From an uncultured Prevotella sp. (lineage in GTDB: Bacteria > Bacteroidota > Bacteroidia > Bacteroidales > Bacteroidaceae): a stretch of DNA of 43,041 nucleotides. Position numbers and translations under genes: made by a program. The notes under the pieces are model-generated. The model saw only the letters and a list, made by a program, of their open reading frames with translations, searched no databases and was not told where the DNA came from. Within the stretch, counting starts at the first letter, position 1. Every line of letters begins with the position of its first letter. Below, piece by piece: positions 7,412 to 15,459 of this stretch. The stretch is from the NCBI GenBank assembly GCA_947167845.1, contig CAMVJQ010000018.1:1-43041 (forward strand). Direction: 5' to 3'.

Positions 7412-7443
7412 TTGTGACAATTGGACTTTTTTCCCTATATTTG
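7412..7443 (+). promoter_or_regulatory. Promoter of preA
   Basis: TTG at 7412-7414, 21 bases, then TATATTTG at 7436-7443, an exact TAnnTTTG element. It would give a leader of about 65 bases before preA. Confidence 0.7.
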
Positions 7444-7513
7444 CAAACTAAAGGGGCGTAGTTACTCATTCCACCCCCAGCAATTGCCTTATCTTAACTA
7501 AAAACTTGCGAAT

Positions 7514-8992
7514 ATGGATACCAATACAAGAAAGATCAACATCTACGAGGAAGCAGGCCTCTGCTTGCTGTGTAATGATGCTCCCTGTACGAAAGCCTGC
7601 CGTACAGGAGATCCCGCTCGCGCCATCCGTGCCGTCCGCTTCGACAATCATAAGCCCGCCTTGCGATGGGTGAAAGACTGTAGTGATGAAGACTTGGAAC
7701 GAGCCGAGCAGGCTTGTATCCACTACAACGGCCCCATCCGCATCCGTCAACTCATCCGCAGCATATCGGCAGACGATGTGGACGAAAGCCACTATCCCGA
7801 CCTGGGTATCACCTTCTGTGGCATCAGGTGCGAGAATCCGTTCTTCCTGGCCTCATCGGCCGTATGCACCAACTATGAGATGGTGGCCCATGCGTTCGAC
7901 CTGGGCTGGGCCGGCGTATTCTACAAGACCATCTGCATGGATGATATCCACGAGGTGTCCCCACGGTTCGACGCGATGCATCAGGCAGCCACGCATGGCG
8001 ACTTCTACGGGTTCCGCAATATGGAGCAGTTGAGCGAGAACGCGGTGGATGTGGATTTTGACATTCTGCACCGTCTGAAGACCGACTATCCCACCAAGGT
8101 CGTCGTGGCTTCTATCATGGGAAAGACCGAAGACGAGTGGATGGCCCTGGCCAAGATGGCCGAGGAGGCCGGCTGCGATGCCGTGGAACTGAACTTCTCG
8201 TGCCCGCAGATGAAGAGCAAGGGCATGGGCAGCGATGTGGGCCAGAGTGCAGAACTGGTGAAGGCCTATACAGCCTGCGTGAAACGAGCCGTCAAGATAC
8301 CGGTCATTGCCAAGATGACACCTAATATCACCCATATCACCGAACCCGCCGAGGCCTCGCTGCAGGCTGGCGCTGATGCCTTGTCGGCCATCAACACCAT
8401 CAAGTCGGTGACGATGAGCAGAGAAGCCGAGGTGACAGGCCAGCGCACCATATCGGGTTATTCCGGCCGGGCCGTGCGCCCCATAGCCCTGCGCTATGTG
8501 CTGGAGATGGCTGAGATGCCCTGGCGGCCCCAGTTGAGCGGCATCGGGGGCATTGAGACCTGGCGCGACGCACTGGAGTTCCTGCAGTTGGGCTGCAGCA
8601 ATGTACAGGTATGCACAGCCGTCATGCAGTATGGCTATCGCATCATCGACGACCTCGTGCTCGGCCTGCAGCGCTACATGGCGAAGTGCGGCATCACCGA
8701 ACTGCAGCAACTGGTGGGCGAGCAACTGACGTCGTTCCTGACACCCAGCCAGTTGGATCGTGACACCATCGTCTATCCCAAGTTCAATCAGGAACTGTGT
8801 GTGGGATGTGGCCGCTGTGAGATATCATGTAGTGACGGCGGCCATCAGGCCATTGTCTTCAATAGCGAGACGCGTCGTCCCCGCTTGGTGGGCACCAAGT
8901 GTGTGGGTTGCCACCTCTGCCGACTGGTCTGCCCGACAGGTGCCATCGGCATTACTAAACGGATAGTGAAACAAGGCTCCAAAAAAGGGTGA
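7514..8992 (+). CDS. preA: Dihydropyrimidine dehydrogenase subunit PreA with N-terminal Fe-S extension
   Basis: The product has 492 residues. PreA reduces uracil and thymine to their dihydro forms, using electrons passed from the NADH-binding partner PreT. From about residue 97 (LGITFCGIRCENPF) it follows E. coli PreA closely: an FMN-binding dihydroorotate-dehydrogenase-like barrel with catalytic Cys in NFSCPQMKSKGMGSDVGQ and SGIGGIETW near the phosphate site. Two C-terminal 4Fe-4S motifs (CVGCGRCEISC, CVGCHLCRLVCP) follow. About 80 extra N-terminal residues carry CLLCNDAPCTKAC (Cys 17, 20, 25, 29), a Fe-S motif normally found in PreT or in the front of eukaryotic DPD. No preT is adjacent. 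It converges with jetD, with only five bases between the stop codons. Confidence 0.92.
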   Translation: MDTNTRKINIYEEAGLCLLCNDAPCTKACRTGDPARAIRAVRFDNHKPALRWVKDCSDEDLERAEQACIHYNGPIRIRQLIRSISADDVDESHYPDLGITFCGIRCENPFFLASSAVCTNYEMVAHAFDLGWAGVFYKTICMDDIHEVSPRFDAMHQAATHGDFYGFRNMEQLSENAVDVDFDILHRLKTDYPTKVVVASIMGKTEDEWMALAKMAEEAGCDAVELNFSCPQMKSKGMGSDVGQSAELVKAYTACVKRAVKIPVIAKMTPNITHITEPAEASLQAGADALSAINTIKSVTMSREAEVTGQRTISGYSGRAVRPIALRYVLEMAEMPWRPQLSGIGGIETWRDALEFLQLGCSNVQVCTAVMQYGYRIIDDLVLGLQRYMAKCGITELQQLVGEQLTSFLTPSQLDRDTIVYPKFNQELCVGCGRCEISCSDGGHQAIVFNSETRRPRLVGTKCVGCHLCRLVCPTGAIGITKRIVKQGSKKG

Positions 8993-8997
8993 CAGCC

Positions 8998-9861
8998 TCA
9001 GCATCTGTTTATATATCCTTCCTGATCATAACACCGATGATGCTTGTTGATGGTATCAATCAGGTGTTGAAGATTGGGAAGGGATGTTGTCAGGTTTCTG
9101 AACTTGTGATATTGGGCATTATACCTCTCCATGGAGCCATTCGTCAGCCTCTGTTCGATATCCGCTGGGATGAAGAATGAACTGCGCTCTCCCAGATTGG
9201 CATGAAACTCGGTGAGGAAGATGTGTATGCCGGCCAGGTCGAAATCGCCGAAATGGACGTAGCGGTTTGGGATGGACTGCAACCAGGAGCGGAGGTCAGT
9301 GGATTGCGGATAACGGGATACAAACAGCAGGTGGCCAGTGCCTATCGTTCGATCAAACAATGCCCGCTGCCGGCGAATCATACGAAAGTTCTCCATATTC
9401 TCTATACCTACGACTATAACATCCTTTGGGATGGTAAACGACTGCCAGTCAGCAATGAACACGAAACAACCTTCCTCTGGGGCTATTGTCATCTCACGAC
9501 CATTCAGCGTGCAAGGAATCGGCTCGTATGCGTTGACAGGGAAGCCAGGGCATGAGCGGACGGTTACGAGTTTTGAATTGCCTGTAGTTGATGCCTGCGA
9601 AGAACGGGAGGCCTCGTCAGCCAGCAGGGTGTGGCGCATCAGATCCAAATCAGCCAGTCTCTCGTCAATGGTGGACAGCGCCTGCAGGAAAGCATCTGGC
9701 TGGGGCGCAAAGATGGTGCGGCGGCTACCATGAGCAATGCTGACGATAACGCCATCACGTTCCAGTTCATCCACCCACTCGCCGCGAAGTTGGCTGGCAG
9801 GCAGGCTCTCTCCGTTGCGCAGACGGATGAGGCGGTCGATGAGTGATGACGTGATCTTCAT
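8998..9861 (-). CDS. jetD: Wadjet nuclease subunit JetD (Toprim/DUF2220-like)
   Basis: The product has 287 residues starting at the ATG at 9861 (MKITSSLIDRL). That ATG overlaps the jetC stop by four bases; the longer upstream frame is jetC in another phase. Residues 1-75 look like a small winged helix (SSLIDRLIRLRNG, VSIAHGSRRTIFAP). Residues about 145-270 form a Toprim-like region with VVGIENMENF (Glu154) and HFGDFDLAGI (Asp206, Asp208), the expected metal ligands. JetD is the topoisomerase-VI-like nuclease that cuts plasmid DNA after loop extrusion by JetABC. It is shorter than the type I protein I recall (roughly 380-400 residues), mainly at the N-terminal side. Confidence 0.85.
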   Translation of the reverse strand: MKITSSLIDRLIRLRNGESLPASQLRGEWVDELERDGVIVSIAHGSRRTIFAPQPDAFLQALSTIDERLADLDLMRHTLLADEASRSSQASTTGNSKLVTVRSCPGFPVNAYEPIPCTLNGREMTIAPEEGCFVFIADWQSFTIPKDVIVVGIENMENFRMIRRQRALFDRTIGTGHLLFVSRYPQSTDLRSWLQSIPNRYVHFGDFDLAGIHIFLTEFHANLGERSSFFIPADIEQRLTNGSMERYNAQYHKFRNLTTSLPNLQHLIDTINKHHRCYDQEGYINRC

Positions 9862-12800
9862 TTCTGCGAGATTAACGGATGGACGATGGTCTTCGACTTG
9901 CCGTCCTTCTGCAGCAGATAGGTGTAGCGATAGTCGGAGACGTTGTAGGTGGTGGGCGATGAATTGATGAGCAGAATGTTGCGGGCGTTGGCAAAGTCGA
10001 GTATGCCCTTGACGTTCTGCGGGTGCAACTTGCCTATCTCGTCCATCATGCAATGGATATAGAAGTCGCCAAACTTACGGCTCACCTTCTCCTTGAACAC
10101 ATTGATGAGCATGATGTTGATCATCGCCTTGACCAGCGTGTCGGTACCCTCACTGCCCACGTGCGACAGCTTGTCGGCCCACCCCGTATCGTTGTCGTTC
10201 TCGATGATGCGGAACTGCAACTGGAACAGGTCGGAGAGCGTCAGATACTGGCGCGAGGGATTGTCCGTGAGCGACTTCATGAAGTCGAGCAAGTGGCTGA
10301 CAGCCTTCTGGTTCACCTCGTCGCGGTTGACGGTAGAGAAGAGGTTCATCTCGCCCATCGCAAACTGGTTCTCGTCGTTGAACTCCTTGATGCGCTTCAT
10401 CAGTTGCACCATCTTGTCCGTCGATGGCACCGACTGCAGGGCGATGAGTTTGATGACACCAACAAAGTTGCGCTCCTTGAAATCACGGTTGATGTCGTGG
10501 ATGATCTTGTCAACGTCCGACTCGTGGCGCGTCAGTTCGCCCATCTCCTTCGACACACGGGCCAGGATGTCCACATACCGCTCACTGGTACGGCGGCGAT
10601 ACTCCTCTAACTTATTATTAATGAGGAAGTCGTCGAGATTGTTGGCGAAGTCGAGGTAGTCCTCGTCTATGGTCAGTTCTGTCCTGAAGTTGAAGGTGTT
10701 CTTCGCGGAGAAATTGCCCTTGAACACATTGACGCTCTGCTTGAACTGGTTCTGGCGCGACTGACGCTGTACGATGATGCCCGTCAGTTCGTCGACAGCC
10801 TGGTCTGGTGTGCGAAGCGTCTGCTTCTCCTTCGCATCGGCCAGCATGGGCGGACACAGGTTCTCGTCATGGGCAAAGCGGTCGGCCTTCTGCAGTTCTT
10901 CATTTAGATGTTTCCGCTCATCGCCGCGCTCTGAGAGTTCCTTGCCGATAACGGCTAATTGCTGGTCGTACTTCAGTTTGCGCTGCTGATACTTCTCGTT
11001 CAGTTGCGACAGCCGTTCAGCGAGTGTTTTCTTCTGACTCTTCAAGTTGTCCTCCTGGTCAAAGAGTTCCTCCTTGTCGCGCAGATAGTCGTACACCAGT
11101 TTGCGATGCTCGTCAATAAAGCGGAGTTCGTCTTGGGCAGTCTTTATCCTCGCATTGCAGTCCTCCACAAGTGCTGTGTCTGCCCCACGGCCTTTCAAAT
11201 CGTCCCTCTCTAGTTGGTTCAGCCTCATCAGTTCTGCCTCGGCATTCTTCTCAGCAACCTTGGTCTCGGCATTGATAGCGGCTACACGCTCGGCATGCAC
11301 CTTCACATTCTCTGCCTTCGCATCATGATATTTCTTCTCAGCAGCGTTCTGCTGCTTTTGCTTGTCGGCATTCAGTTTCTCAAGGGCGGCCTGCGATGCA
11401 GATAGTTGGTGGGCCAACTCCTGCTGACGAGTATGGAGTGCTTGCTGTCTTTCCTCGATGATTTGCCTGGCTCTGTTCTCATAGTCTTCGATGCTGACGG
11501 CAATCGTCTTGCGCCGCTGGGGAATCATGCGCAGTTCTGTTTCAGCGAGCGACTTCTGCTGACGGATTTCCTTCATCTGAGGGGCAAACTGGCGCTTCAA
11601 CGCCTCGATGGCCTTCTCTTGCTGTTGCTGAATCTGCTGCCATTCGTCCTTGGCCCGCTTCTGTTCTTGCTCCAGACTCGACTTTTCTTCCTGGAGTTGC
11701 TTGGGCTTTCTGACATTTAGCGGCAGGTCGGTCAAGTCGAGTTTCACGCCATACAGCGATGCTCCTTCTGTCTTCTGTGGATGCAAGCCCGTCTGATAGA
11801 GCACCTTTTCCTCATTGATTACCTTGCCGATGTTCTGTTCCCAGTCGGCCTTGTTCTCTTCGAGCCATTCGTAAAGCGAACCCTTGGTGCGTTCGAGCAA
11901 CTTGTCGATGGTGGCAATCTGCTCTGAATACTTATCAATCTCTGCCTGTTTTTCTTCCGACTTCCGCTGGTATTCAGCCGCAGTCTCCGCCCCTTGTTTG
12001 TCATATTCAGCCTGGATGCGGTTGATGTCGGAAGCCAATGAACTGATTCTGCCCGTTAGGCCTTTCTCGCTGAGTTGCAGTTCGTTCAGTTGCTGGCGGA
12101 GCGCCTCCCGTTCTGCCTTGTACGGTTCGAGATACTTGAGTTTCAGCAGTTCTTTCTCGCAGTCGGTCTGCTCGGTCTTTACGGTATCGATGGCATTTGT
12201 AGCTGCTGTTATCTTCTCGGCAAGCGACTGCTCAATCTCTGTCCTCGCATCATGATATGCTCGCAGCAGTCGCTCGTCCGCCTTTTGCCGTTCCTGCTCT
12301 TCTGAGAGGATGCGCTGCTGCTGGGCCTGTCGGAACGATTCCTGCTGATGGGTGATGTTCTGGCGCAAGGCCTTGTATTTTGTGGTGACATCGTTGAAGC
12401 GTGCTGTCAGGTCGGCCAACTTTTCTTTGAGGCTTTCCAGTTCGGCCTTTACGCCCGCCTCCTTCTCCAGACGGCTCATCACGCTGTCTATCTGCTGCGT
12501 AGCATAGTATTCCCTGCGCTCCTTCAGGCGCTTCAGTCTGTCGTTCACCACGCCCTGCTCCTGGTTTAGCGACGCCTTCTCTGTATCATGCTTCTGCTGG
12601 ATTTCCGACATCAGGCGCTTCTGGCGGTCTTGCTCCTGCATCAGTTCCGCTATCCTCGCCTCTATCAGCGGGAGTTTCTCGCGAGCAATGCGTTCGGCAT
12701 ATTTCAGTTCGCAACACAACTCCTCAATCTGCTGCTTCATGTAGAGCAGTTCGTGGTAGGCTTTCACCACCGCATCTGCCTGTTTCCTCACCTGCGACTC

Positions 12801-13505
12801 GCCCTTCTGGTTCAGCCTGTACCAGCAGGAGATGTCCTTGTACTCCTGCTCAAAGTCGGCCACCTGCCTGCGGAAATAGCCCAGGTCGATATTCGCCTCC
12901 TCGTCGCTCATTGACCGGATGATGATGTCCTTGATGAAATTGGCATCCAGTCGCGAGTTGAGAAACACGTTCTGTATGCTTCTGGGGATGTTCTGGTAAC
13001 TGCCGGTCTCCAACAGCCGGAAGCGTGCAAACTCCTTCCCTGCGGTCTGCTTGTTGCCATAGAGGATGTCGCGATACTGCTCATAGCGGTCGATGATCTT
13101 GCTCATATAGATGCCGCCGAGTCGTTCGCGAATCACCTTCCACTCTGCCGTCACCTCGCCGCGTTCGTCCACCAGCCACTCTTTCCTGTAGGCGGCATCC
13201 ACAAACCTGTAGCACGCCCTGCCCGACGAACGGAGCACGAGGATGCTGAAAGGCCCGTGCTCGTGCTCCACCTCATAGACCATATACGAGTTGGCGTGGG
13301 GCAGGTAGAACTCGTCGAACGATTTCATCTCCTTGGGGATGCCCAGATGCAGTTTGTCGGCATTGTAGAAGAACAGGACAGCGCGGAGCAACGTGCTCTT
13401 GCCCACGCCCTGTGTGCCGATGAAGTGGACGTTGCCATCCAGTTTCACTTCTGCGTAGCGTATGTTGGCGCTGTTGATAAAGACTATCTTGCGTAATGCT
13501 CTCAT
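9858..13505 (-). CDS. jetC: Wadjet SMC-like ATPase JetC
   Basis: The product has 1215 residues. Start chosen at 13505 (MRALRKIVFI), which overlaps the jetB stop in ATGA; the frame extends ten codons further upstream inside jetB. Walker A is GTQGVGKST at residues 30-38, after an SMC-type N-terminal beta strand. A very long Gln/Lys/Glu-rich coiled coil spans about 230-900. Near the C-terminus GSEGTDTLVKAM looks like the ABC signature, and FYIHCMMDEIGKL carries the Walker B Asp-Glu. The coiled coil and split head are those of an SMC/MukB-like DNA motor. With JetA (kleisin-like) and JetB (KITE-like) it extrudes DNA loops and activates JetD on small circular DNA. Confidence 0.9.
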   Translation of the reverse strand: MRALRKIVFINSANIRYAEVKLDGNVHFIGTQGVGKSTLLRAVLFFYNADKLHLGIPKEMKSFDEFYLPHANSYMVYEVEHEHGPFSILVLRSSGRACYRFVDAAYRKEWLVDERGEVTAEWKVIRERLGGIYMSKIIDRYEQYRDILYGNKQTAGKEFARFRLLETGSYQNIPRSIQNVFLNSRLDANFIKDIIIRSMSDEEANIDLGYFRRQVADFEQEYKDISCWYRLNQKGESQVRKQADAVVKAYHELLYMKQQIEELCCELKYAERIAREKLPLIEARIAELMQEQDRQKRLMSEIQQKHDTEKASLNQEQGVVNDRLKRLKERREYYATQQIDSVMSRLEKEAGVKAELESLKEKLADLTARFNDVTTKYKALRQNITHQQESFRQAQQQRILSEEQERQKADERLLRAYHDARTEIEQSLAEKITAATNAIDTVKTEQTDCEKELLKLKYLEPYKAEREALRQQLNELQLSEKGLTGRISSLASDINRIQAEYDKQGAETAAEYQRKSEEKQAEIDKYSEQIATIDKLLERTKGSLYEWLEENKADWEQNIGKVINEEKVLYQTGLHPQKTEGASLYGVKLDLTDLPLNVRKPKQLQEEKSSLEQEQKRAKDEWQQIQQQQEKAIEALKRQFAPQMKEIRQQKSLAETELRMIPQRRKTIAVSIEDYENRARQIIEERQQALHTRQQELAHQLSASQAALEKLNADKQKQQNAAEKKYHDAKAENVKVHAERVAAINAETKVAEKNAEAELMRLNQLERDDLKGRGADTALVEDCNARIKTAQDELRFIDEHRKLVYDYLRDKEELFDQEDNLKSQKKTLAERLSQLNEKYQQRKLKYDQQLAVIGKELSERGDERKHLNEELQKADRFAHDENLCPPMLADAKEKQTLRTPDQAVDELTGIIVQRQSRQNQFKQSVNVFKGNFSAKNTFNFRTELTIDEDYLDFANNLDDFLINNKLEEYRRRTSERYVDILARVSKEMGELTRHESDVDKIIHDINRDFKERNFVGVIKLIALQSVPSTDKMVQLMKRIKEFNDENQFAMGEMNLFSTVNRDEVNQKAVSHLLDFMKSLTDNPSRQYLTLSDLFQLQFRIIENDNDTGWADKLSHVGSEGTDTLVKAMINIMLINVFKEKVSRKFGDFYIHCMMDEIGKLHPQNVKGILDFANARNILLINSSPTTYNVSDYRYTYLLQKDGKSKTIVHPLISQK

Positions 13506-14041
13506 GACTCTTCTGTTTCGATGATGGTGAGACAATCTATCAGTTCCTCGATGTAATGGAAGGCAGCGGTCACCTTGTAGGTGCCGTCCAGTTCGTTCTC
13601 CAGTTCCACGAAGCCCATCCGCTCCAGGTCGCCTATCAGTTTTTCTATCTTCTCTTCGTTGGTCTTGACATCGGTATAGAGGTTGCGTGCCTTCTCCTTC
13701 AGTTCGATGTCGCTGGAGAACTTTTCGAGGATGTTCGACTTGCGGAACGTGAAGCCCGAGGCGAAGGTGTTGTTGAAGGTCTTGAGGAAGTCCACACGGT
13801 CAATCCACTGTGCCAGCCGTTGCACCTTGTCTGTCAGGTCCACCCTGTTCTCTGTCCTTGAAAAATAGTAGTAGCCATTGCCGCCCTCCAGCAGGAAGCC
13901 GATGCCACTGAAGTACTCCTGGTAGTCGTTGAAGTCGTCCTCGATGGCATCGTAGAGGTGGGCGCGCTGCTGCGAGACGGCGTTCTGCGAGATAAAGCCG
14001 CCCTTGCTCAGTATGTCGAATATTTCTTTTGTATAGCGCAT
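13502..14041 (-). CDS. jetB: Wadjet subunit JetB (DUF4194/MukE-like)
   Basis: The product has 179 residues. It begins MRYTKEIFDILSKGGFIS and has helical winged-helix-like character, with a basic/aromatic middle (GNGYYYFSRTENR) and a C-terminal MGFVELENELDGTYKVTAAFHYIEELID. JetB proteins are KITE/MukE-like accessory subunits that bind the kleisin JetA. It sits between jetA (six bases upstream) and jetC (four-base overlap), the standard Wadjet order. Confidence 0.8.
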   Translation of the reverse strand: MRYTKEIFDILSKGGFISQNAVSQQRAHLYDAIEDDFNDYQEYFSGIGFLLEGGNGYYYFSRTENRVDLTDKVQRLAQWIDRVDFLKTFNNTFASGFTFRKSNILEKFSSDIELKEKARNLYTDVKTNEEKIEKLIGDLERMGFVELENELDGTYKVTAAFHYIEELIDCLTIIETEES

Positions 14042-14047
14042 TGTTGT

Positions 14048-15268
14048 TTACATCATCTTTGTCTGTGGATAGATTACGGGATATTCTATGTCGCCCTGCT
14101 GCCTGTACTCGTCATCGATACGCAGTTCGTCGAGATATTGCGTGGCAATCTGACAGAAGAGCACCAGCCTGGCCTCATCGTCCATCGGGATGCTGTAGCC
14201 TGTATAGTTCATGACGAAGTGGAACAGATGGTCGCCCGATGCCATGAAGGCATTCTTCACCTCGCCGATGTCCACCATCTGCAGCACCTCCTGCTGTTCC
14301 GTCAGTTCGCTCTCCGTCAGAGGCTCTGCCAGATGGCCTTTCTGCAGACGGCTGTTGCCCTTCCCTTTGGCCACATCCTGCAGCACGCGGAGGCCCTCTT
14401 CCGAATTGCGGAGCATGGAGAGTGATACCTTCAGCGCATAGCGTGGACGGGGTTCCATCCATACGGGGTTCCTCGCCTGCAGCCTGGCCTGTATGTCGGT
14501 ATTCGTGTCGAGCAGCATCTGGTCGCGCAGGTATTTCAGTTTCTGCACCTTCTGCAGCAGGCGGCTCTGGTATTCTATCAGGTTCAGGTAGTTGATAATC
14601 TGGCGGTCCAGTTCCAGCAGGTTGTGATACACCTCGCGCAACTGCAGTTTCACGTCCGTCACGATGTCCTTCAACTGCACGTCCATCGCCACCATGAAGA
14701 AGGTGGTCTGCTTCTCGTCTATCACCCTTTCGCACTCGTTGATCAGCGCCGCAATGTCCTGGCGCTTCTCATCCAGATGCACCAGTTTCTTTTTCTTGAC
14801 GGCGAAGGTCGGCTCGTTCTTGTAGGTATTGTCGATGTTGCGCTTCAGGTCAATGACATTCCGCAGCGTGGTGAGGGCGATACTGCGCAGTATGCGCTTC
14901 ACGTCGCGCAGATAGCCATACTTACGGCTGGGGTTGTTCTCGCTGAGATAGTAGTCGATGGCATTGTTCAGATTGCCGATGCTCTCCTTGACGCTCGCCA
15001 CATTGATTTCCTCGTTCACTTCCAGCACGTCCTCGAAGAACTTCAGATACACATCCTCCAGTTCCACGAAGTCGGCATTCTCACGGATGATGCCGTATCG
15101 CCGCAGGAACTCGATGCTCTCATCCCGCTTGCTGGCCAGTTCGCGTGCCAGTTCGTAGCGGAACGACAGTTTCTTCCTGTCCTGGAACAGCGCATGCAGC
15201 AACCGCCGCTCCCTGTCCAGGGCACGTATCAGTTCGTCTAACGAGCGGAAATGCGAAAGGTTGTCCAT
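14048..15268 (-). CDS. jetA: Wadjet kleisin-like subunit JetA
   Basis: The product has 406 residues, almost all helical and charged (SHFRSLDELIRALDRERRLL..., LEEVNEEINVASVKESI-like stretches). It is the first gene of the operon, and its position before a DUF4194-like gene, an SMC gene and a Toprim gene identifies it as JetA. The kleisin bridges the SMC heads and recruits JetB. I do not recognise a clear DUF3375 signature, so the system may not be type I; the subtype is left open. The start ATG follows a TATCTTTG promoter element. Confidence 0.75.
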   Translation of the reverse strand: MDNLSHFRSLDELIRALDRERRLLHALFQDRKKLSFRYELARELASKRDESIEFLRRYGIIRENADFVELEDVYLKFFEDVLEVNEEINVASVKESIGNLNNAIDYYLSENNPSRKYGYLRDVKRILRSIALTTLRNVIDLKRNIDNTYKNEPTFAVKKKKLVHLDEKRQDIAALINECERVIDEKQTTFFMVAMDVQLKDIVTDVKLQLREVYHNLLELDRQIINYLNLIEYQSRLLQKVQKLKYLRDQMLLDTNTDIQARLQARNPVWMEPRPRYALKVSLSMLRNSEEGLRVLQDVAKGKGNSRLQKGHLAEPLTESELTEQQEVLQMVDIGEVKNAFMASGDHLFHFVMNYTGYSIPMDDEARLVLFCQIATQYLDELRIDDEYRQQGDIEYPVIYPQTKMM

Positions 15269-15319
15269 ATTCTTAGTCTAAATGAACGGAACTCATCAAG
15301 GCCCGCTGCAATTTGGCTA

Positions 15320-15327
15320 CAAAGATA
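15320..15327 (-). promoter_or_regulatory. -7 element of the jetABCD operon (TATCTTTG)
   Basis: The reverse strand reads TATCTTTG, an exact TAnnTTTG match, about 50 bases before jetA. No TTG is at the ideal -33 spacing. It lies back-to-back with the promoter at 15380-15409. Confidence 0.6.
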
Positions 15328-15379
15328 CTAAAAGCAATTCATAATTAAGCATAAAATATAAAAAAACATCATGAATGCT

Positions 15380-15409
15380 TTGTCATTCAAGGGAAAAAGA
15401 GTAACTTTG
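15380..15409 (+). promoter_or_regulatory. Promoter of the pRiA4b-ORF3/SNF2 operon
   Basis: TTG at 15380-15382, 19 bases, then TAACTTTG at 15402-15409, a near-ideal Bacteroidetes promoter. It drives away from the Wadjet operon. Confidence 0.75.
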
Positions 15410-15459
15410 CAACTCAAATGTGCCTTCGGTAAAAGGACAACGGCTAAATAAGGAAGCAA

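Noticed and set aside
7853..8725. Long minus-strand frame opposite preA
   Set aside because: It is a shadow of a GC-rich coding gene; His/Leu/Gly-rich with no motifs.
9862..10053. Longer JetD with 64 extra N-terminal residues
   Set aside because: The extra part is jetC read in another frame; the ATG at 9861 gives the standard four-base overlap.
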